Shown piece by piece: positions 6,107 through 10,186 of a stretch of 10,186 bases of DNA (position 1 is the stretch's first letter; every line of letters begins with the position of its first letter). The notes under the pieces are model-generated. The model was not told the origin of the DNA, ran no database searches, and saw only the letters and a program-made list of their open reading frames with translations. The DNA is from an uncultured Alistipes sp. (GTDB lineage Bacteria > Bacteroidota > Bacteroidia > Bacteroidales > Rikenellaceae), in NCBI GenBank assembly GCA_949840605.1, contig CATKXN010000102.1, forward strand, positions 1-10,186. Reading direction: 5' to 3'. The position numbers were made by a program, and so were the translations under genes.

Positions 6107-7137
6107 AGACCCTCGAACAGCTCGTGCGCCCCAACATCCGGGCGCTGAAACCCTACTCCACAGCCCGCGACGAATACGCCGGCGGAGAGATCTCGACGTG
6201 GCTCGACGCCAACGAAAATCCCTACGAAAACGGCGTCAACCGCTATCCCGACCCGCACCAGAAGGGCCTGAAACAGCGCATTGCCGCGCTGAAAGGCGTG
6301 CGCGAGGAGCAGGTCTTCATCGGCAACGGCAGCGACGAGGCCATCGACCTCGCCTACCGCATCTTCTGCCGTCCGGGCGTCGACAACGCCGTTTCGATCG
6401 CCCCGACCTACGGCATGTACCGCGTCGCGGCCGACGTCAACGACATCGAGATGCGCGAGGTGCCCCTCGGCGCGGATTACGCACTCCCGGTCGAAGCCCT
6501 GCTGGCTGCGGCCGACGAGCGGACCAAACTGCTGTGGCTCTGTTCGCCGAACAACCCAACGGGCAACGCCTTCCCGGCGGGCGACATCGAACGGCTCATC
6601 CGTGGTTTCAACGGCATGGTCGTGCTCGACGAAGCCTACATCGACTTCGCCTCCGGGCCGGGATTCCTCGCGCGACTCGACGAGTTCGAGAACCTCATCG
6701 TCCTGCAAACCCTCTCCAAGGCGTGGGGCATGGCGGGGCTGCGCCTCGGGCTGGCGTTCGCGTCGGCCTCCGTCGCGGCGCTCTTCGCCCGCGTGAAATA
6801 CCCCTACAACATCAACTGCCTGGCGCAGGCCGCCGTCGCCGAACGGCTCTCGTTCGACATCGCGGGTCAGGTGGCACAGCTCCGCGCCGAGCGCGACACC
6901 GTCGCCCGTGTCCTCGCCTCATGTCCGGCGATCGAACGGGTCTACCCCTCCGAGGCCAACTTCGTGCTGGTCCGCACCCCCGATCCCGACCGGCTCTACG
7001 ACGCGCTGATCGCCGCCGGGGTCATCGTCCGCAACCGCTCGCGCATCCCGGGGTGCGAAGGTTGCCTGCGCATCACCGTCGGACGCCCCGACGAGAACGC
7101 CCGGATGCTGGAAACCGTCAAAAACTTCACCCTATGA
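6103..7137 (+). CDS. hisC: Histidinol-phosphate aminotransferase
   Basis: This is a PLP-dependent fold-type I aminotransferase that converts imidazole-acetol phosphate and glutamate to L-histidinol phosphate and 2-oxoglutarate. The protein is 344 aa, near the family norm of about 350. Motifs in order are LDANENPY near the N-terminus, GNGSDEAIDL, APTYGMY, CSPNNPTGN (147-155, with the PLP-contacting N151 region), LDEAYIDF with D176 and Y179, the Schiff-base lysine K206 in TLSKAWGMAGLRLG, and near the C-terminus the substrate-carboxylate arginine in CLRITVGRPDEN. The chosen ATG overlaps the hisD stop by 4 nt. The same frame stays open far upstream inside hisD, but that is only a high-GC shadow. 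The gene overlaps hisB by another ATGA. Broad-substrate aminotransferases share this fold, but operon position makes HisC secure. Confidence 0.97.
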   Translation: MKTLEQLVRPNIRALKPYSTARDEYAGGEISTWLDANENPYENGVNRYPDPHQKGLKQRIAALKGVREEQVFIGNGSDEAIDLAYRIFCRPGVDNAVSIAPTYGMYRVAADVNDIEMREVPLGADYALPVEALLAAADERTKLLWLCSPNNPTGNAFPAGDIERLIRGFNGMVVLDEAYIDFASGPGFLARLDEFENLIVLQTLSKAWGMAGLRLGLAFASASVAALFARVKYPYNINCLAQAAVAERLSFDIAGQVAQLRAERDTVARVLASCPAIERVYPSEANFVLVRTPDPDRLYDALIAAGVIVRNRSRIPGCEGCLRITVGRPDENARMLETVKNFTL

Positions 7138-8261
7138 AAAAAGCCCTCTTCATCGACCGCGACGGCACCGTCATCGCCGAACCCGCCGACGAACAGATCG
7201 ACAGCCTCGAAAAACTCGCGTTCGTGCCCGGAGCCATCTCCGCGCTGAAAGCCCTCGCGGGCCTCGGGTTCGACCTCGTGCTGGCCACCAACCAGGACGG
7301 CTTGGGCACCGCGTCCTTTCCCGAGGAGACCTTTTGGCCGGCGCACGAAAAGATGCTCTCGACGCTGCGGGGCGAGGGCGTCGCGTTCGACGACCAGCTG
7401 ATCGATCGCACCTTCGAGGCCGACAACGCCCCCACGCGCAAACCCCGCACGGGGATGTTCGGGAACTACCTCGACGGCAGCTGCGACCTCGCCGCGAGTT
7501 ACGTCATCGGCGACCGCGTGACCGACGTCCTGCTGGCCCGCAACCTCGGGGCCCAGGGCATCCTGCTGGCGCCCGTCGCCGAGGGGCTCCGGATGCTCGA
7601 CGAGGCCGGGGCCGCCGACGCCTGCGCGCTGGTCACCGACTCGTGGGCCGAGATCGCCGAATTCATCCGCCGCGGCGAACGCCGGGTCGAAATTCGGCGC
7701 GAAACCCGCGAGACGCAGATCACCGTGCGCCTCGACCTCGACGGCCGCGGGGATTTCAACGGCGAGATCTCCACGGGCCTGCGCTTCCTCGACCACATGC
7801 TCGCGCAGATCGCCCACCACGGCGGCGTGTCGCTGGCCGTGGACGCCCGGGGCGACCTCGACATCGACGAACATCACACGATGGAGGATGTGGCCATCAC
7901 CCTGGGCGAAGCCATCGACCGCGCGCTGGGCACGAAGGCCGGCATCGCCCGCTACGGCTTCGCCCTGCCGATGGACGACTGCCGGGCGCTGGTGCTCCTC
8001 GACTTCGGGGGCCGCATCGACTTCGAGTGGGACGCCGAATTCCGCCGCGAGCGGGTCGGCGACGTCCCGACGGAGCTATTCCGCCACTTCTTCCACTCGC
8101 TCGCATGCGCCGCGCGGTGCAATCTCCAGATCTCGGCCCGCGGCGACAACGACCACCACAAGGCCGAAGCCGTCTTCAAAGCCTTCGCCCGCGCCCTGCG
8201 CATGGCCGTCGGCCGGCAGGGCTTCGGATACGACATTCCCAGCAGCAAAGGCGTCCTATGA
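7134..8261 (+). CDS. hisB: Bifunctional histidinol-phosphatase / imidazoleglycerol-phosphate dehydratase
   Basis: This is a 375-aa fusion of two pathway enzymes. Residues 1 to about 165 are a HAD phosphatase that hydrolyses histidinol phosphate: the DxD motif is D8-R-D10-G-T, TNQDG gives motif II, K103 lies in TRKP, and VIGDRVTD gives motif IV. Residues about 190-375 are imidazoleglycerol-phosphate dehydratase, with metal-binding FLDHMLAQIAHHGG, DEHHTMEDVAITLGEA, LFRHFFHSL and NDHHKAEAVFKAFARAL, and the usual PSSKGVL end. The E. coli phosphatase half binds a structural zinc through C93, H95, C101 and C103; the aligned residues here are D91, T93, A99 and T101, so that site is absent (see findings). 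The gene overlaps hisC and hisH by 4 nt each. The long open frame inside hisC ahead of 7134 is not coding. Confidence 0.97.
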   Translation: MKKALFIDRDGTVIAEPADEQIDSLEKLAFVPGAISALKALAGLGFDLVLATNQDGLGTASFPEETFWPAHEKMLSTLRGEGVAFDDQLIDRTFEADNAPTRKPRTGMFGNYLDGSCDLAASYVIGDRVTDVLLARNLGAQGILLAPVAEGLRMLDEAGAADACALVTDSWAEIAEFIRRGERRVEIRRETRETQITVRLDLDGRGDFNGEISTGLRFLDHMLAQIAHHGGVSLAVDARGDLDIDEHHTMEDVAITLGEAIDRALGTKAGIARYGFALPMDDCRALVLLDFGGRIDFEWDAEFRRERVGDVPTELFRHFFHSLACAARCNLQISARGDNDHHKAEAVFKAFARALRMAVGRQGFGYDIPSSKGVL

Positions 8262-8854
8262 TAGCGGTAGTCGATTACGATACGGGCAACCTGCGGTCGG
8301 TTGCCGACGCCCTGCACCGCGCCGGGGCCGAATTCATCCTCACGGCCGACCCCGCGCTGCTGCGCCGGGCCGACCGGGTAATCCTGCCGGGGGTCGGAGA
8401 GGCCTCGTCCGCGATGGCGAAACTCCGCGAACGGGGGCTCGACGCCGTGATCCCCGCGCTCACGCAGCCCGTGCTGGGCATCTGCATCGGCATGCAGCTG
8501 ATGTGCCTCGCAAGCGAGGAGGGCGACGCCCGCTGCATGGGCATCTTCCCGACGCGGGTCCGGCGGCTCCCGACGCTCACAGCTGCGGGCGAGCGGCTCA
8601 AAGTCCCCCACGTGGGCTGGGACACGATTTCGGAGCTCCGCACCCCGCTGTTCGACGGCATGACGGAAGACACCTATGTCTATTACGTCCACTCTTTCGC
8701 GGCGGAACCGTGCCCGGCGACCGTCGCCTCGACCCGCTACGGAGCGCCGTTCAGCGCGGCGCTCGGCCGCGACAACTTCTTCGGCACGCAGTTCCACCCC
8801 GAAAAGAGCGGGCGGGCGGGCGCGCTGATCATACGGAATTTCCTAAACCTTTGA
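8258..8854 (+). CDS. hisH: Imidazole glycerol phosphate synthase, glutaminase subunit
   Basis: This class I glutamine amidotransferase hydrolyses glutamine and passes ammonia through the HisF barrel to make imidazoleglycerol phosphate and AICAR. The protein is 198 aa, typical length. The catalytic triad is visible: nucleophile C76 in GICIGMQLM, then H180 and E182 in GTQFHPEKS. The N-terminus MIAVVDYDTGNLRSV and the LPGVGE oxyanion-strand segment are HisH hallmarks, as are KVPHVGWD and YYVHSF. The start codon overlaps the hisB stop (ATGA); hisA follows after 4 nt. The partner hisF is two genes downstream, so both subunits come from the same transcript. Confidence 0.97.
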   Translation: MIAVVDYDTGNLRSVADALHRAGAEFILTADPALLRRADRVILPGVGEASSAMAKLRERGLDAVIPALTQPVLGICIGMQLMCLASEEGDARCMGIFPTRVRRLPTLTAAGERLKVPHVGWDTISELRTPLFDGMTEDTYVYYVHSFAAEPCPATVASTRYGAPFSAALGRDNFFGTQFHPEKSGRAGALIIRNFLNL

Positions 8855-8858
8855 CATT

Positions 8859-9587
8859 ATGATCGAAATCATACCGGCAACGGACATCATCGGCGGCCAG
8901 TGCGTGCGACTGACACAGGGCGACTACGCCAGCCGAAAAACCTACTACCGCGACCCGCTCGAAGCCGCCCTGCGCTTCGAGGAGGCGGGCGTCCGACGCC
9001 TGCACATGGTCGACCTCGACGGCGCCAAGGCTTCCGAGCCCCGCAACCTCGCGGTGCTGGAGCGCGTGGCGACGCGGACGGGACTCGAAGTGCAGTACGG
9101 CGGCGGCATCAAGAGCCGCGAGGCCCTGCGCAGCGTCTTCGACGCCGGGGCCGACCGCGCCATCTGCAGCAGCCTCGCCGTCCGCGAACCCGAACGCTTC
9201 GCCCAATGGCTCGCGGAGTTCGGCCCCGAACGGCTGATCCTCGGGGCCGACATCCGCGACGGCGCGGTGGCCATCCAGGGCTGGCTGGAAAGTTCGGCCC
9301 TCACGGCGCCCGAACTGATCGAACGTTTCCTCCCGCAGGAGCTCGCGCAGGTCATCTGCACCGACATCTCCCGCGACGGCATGCTGTGCGGCCCTTCGGC
9401 TGCCTTCTACGCCGGGCTGCAAAGCCGCTTCCCCGCCGTGGAGATCACCGTCAGCGGCGGCATCTCGGCGATGGGCGACATCGAAGAGCTCGACCGGCAG
9501 GGCCTGCGGAGCGTCATCGTCGGCAAAGCCCTCTACGAAGGACGCATCACCCTCAAAGAACTCGAACGATGCTTGCGAAACGCATAA
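8859..9587 (+). CDS. hisA: ProFAR isomerase (phosphoribosylformimino-AICAR-P isomerase)
   Basis: This (beta-alpha)8-barrel enzyme carries out the Amadori rearrangement of ProFAR to PRFAR, the substrate of HisH/HisF. The protein is 242 aa, the usual size. The general acid/base aspartates are D9 in [15 protein letters not shown] and, on the opposite half-barrel, D169 in CTDISRDGM. Phosphate-binding glycine-rich segments are seen after strand 3 (QYGGGIKS) and strand 7 (VSGGIS). The half-barrel repeat shared with HisF is evident. It starts 4 nt after the hisH stop, and its last 19 nt overlap the hisF start in another frame. Nothing atypical is seen. Confidence 0.97.
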   Translation: MIEIIPATDIIGGQCVRLTQGDYASRKTYYRDPLEAALRFEEAGVRRLHMVDLDGAKASEPRNLAVLERVATRTGLEVQYGGGIKSREALRSVFDAGADRAICSSLAVREPERFAQWLAEFGPERLILGADIRDGAVAIQGWLESSALTAPELIERFLPQELAQVICTDISRDGMLCGPSAAFYAGLQSRFPAVEITVSGGISAMGDIEELDRQGLRSVIVGKALYEGRITLKELERCLRNA

Positions 9588-10186
9588 TCCCCTGCCTCGA
9601 CATCCGCGACGGCCAGACCGTCAAGGGGATCAACTTCGTGGGGCTCAAGCAGGTCGGCGACCCCGTGGAACTCGGTGCGAAATACGCCGCCGAGGGGGCC
9701 GACGAACTGGTCTATCTCGACATCAGCGCTTCGGAGGAGGGCCGCCGGACCTTCACCGAACTGGTCGCACGCATCGCCGCGCGCATCGACATCCCGTTCA
9801 CTGTCGGGGGCGGCATCTCGTCGGTCGACGACGCCGGACGCCTCCTCGACGCCGGAGCCGACAAGGTCACCCTCAACAGCGCCGCCGTGGCCAACCCCGC
9901 GCTGATCGACGCCATCGCGGCCAAATACGGCTCGCAGTTCGTCGTGGCGGCGATCGACGCCCGGACGGTCGGGGACCGCTGGGTCGTAACGACCCACGGC
10001 GGCAAACGCCCCACCGACCGCGAACTCTTCGCCTGGGCCCGCGAGGCCGCCGACCGCGGTGCGGGCGAGATCCTCTTCACCTCGATGGACCACGACGGAA
10101 CCCGCGGAGGTTACCCCGGCGCCACCGCGGCCCGGCTGTCCGAACGTCTGCACATCCCCGTCATAGCCTCGGGGGGAGCCGGTAAC
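9569..10186 (+). CDS. hisF: Imidazole glycerol phosphate synthase, cyclase subunit (cut by right window edge)
   Basis: This is the cyclase barrel that receives ammonia from HisH and closes the imidazole ring of IGP, releasing AICAR. The window holds the first 206 of about 250 codons, with no stop. The N-terminus [20 protein letters not shown] is diagnostic. The two catalytic aspartates are at D11 and D130 (VVAAIDAR), the same numbers as in Thermotoga maritima HisF. Phosphate-binding GGGISS follows strand 3, and [13 protein letters not shown] and IASGGAGN mark later strands. The ATG chosen lies 19 nt inside hisA, which gives the canonical N-terminus; no other start in this frame would keep the first strand. 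In related genomes hisI/hisE usually follows; it is not visible here. Confidence 0.96.
   Translation, partial: MLAKRIIPCLDIRDGQTVKGINFVGLKQVGDPVELGAKYAAEGADELVYLDISASEEGRRTFTELVARIAARIDIPFTVGGGISSVDDAGRLLDAGADKVTLNSAAVANPALIDAIAAKYGSQFVVAAIDARTVGDRWVVTTHGGKRPTDRELFAWAREAADRGAGEILFTSMDHDGTRGGYPGATAARLSERLHIPVIASGGAGN

Noticed and set aside
6198..7133. Open extension ahead of hisB, inside hisC
   Set aside because: Same shadow effect; the HAD domain begins cleanly at MKKALFIDRDGT from the ATG at 7134.

Overview
The window looks like chromosomal DNA of a GC-rich gut Bacteroidales, most likely Alistipes or a close Rikenellaceae relative. This is inferred from three things: high GC with strongly G/C-ending codons, a TTTG / TAnnTTTG promoter of the Bacteroidetes type with no clear Shine-Dalgarno sequences, and gene families typical of the phylum (a MetallophosN/MetallophosC-type lipoprotein phosphoesterase, a fused bifunctional HisB). 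No species marker is present.

Layout. Positions 1-1357 (minus strand) hold a two-gene operon: an XRE helix-turn-helix/cupin regulator, then after 4 nt the first 265 codons of an AMP-binding acyl-CoA synthetase that runs off the left edge. A 310-bp AT-richer divergent intergenic region (1358-1667) follows. Positions 1668-3653 (plus strand) encode a 661-aa predicted lipoprotein of the calcineurin-like phosphoesterase superfamily, closed by a strong intrinsic terminator at 3671-3709.

Positions 3720-10186 hold a histidine biosynthesis operon in the order hisG-hisD-hisC-hisB-hisH-hisA-hisF, cut by the right edge inside hisF. hisD/hisC, hisC/hisB and hisB/hisH each overlap by 4 nt (ATGA); hisA and hisF overlap by 19 nt. 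Together they encode the phosphoribosyl transfer that commits PRPP and ATP (HisG), the ProFAR isomerase (HisA), imidazole-glycerol-phosphate synthase (HisH glutaminase with HisF cyclase), dehydratase and phosphatase (HisB), aminotransferase (HisC) and final dehydrogenase (HisD). Only the HisI/HisE steps are missing, and they probably lie just past the right edge. All catalytic residues that I could place by number are present.

The most interesting part is the 220-bp leader between the operon promoter and hisG. It has a consensus Bacteroidetes promoter (3720-3751), a 17-codon leader peptide containing six histidines, five of them consecutive (3770-3823), an antiterminator hairpin whose 5' arm overlaps the leader stop codon (3815-3872), and a mutually exclusive intrinsic terminator (3860-3887). 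This is a complete ribosome-mediated histidine attenuator. The principle is classical (enterobacterial hisL), but this architecture in a Bacteroidetes with little Shine-Dalgarno use is worth testing. I see no CRISPR array, tRNA, rRNA, mobile element or novel defence system.
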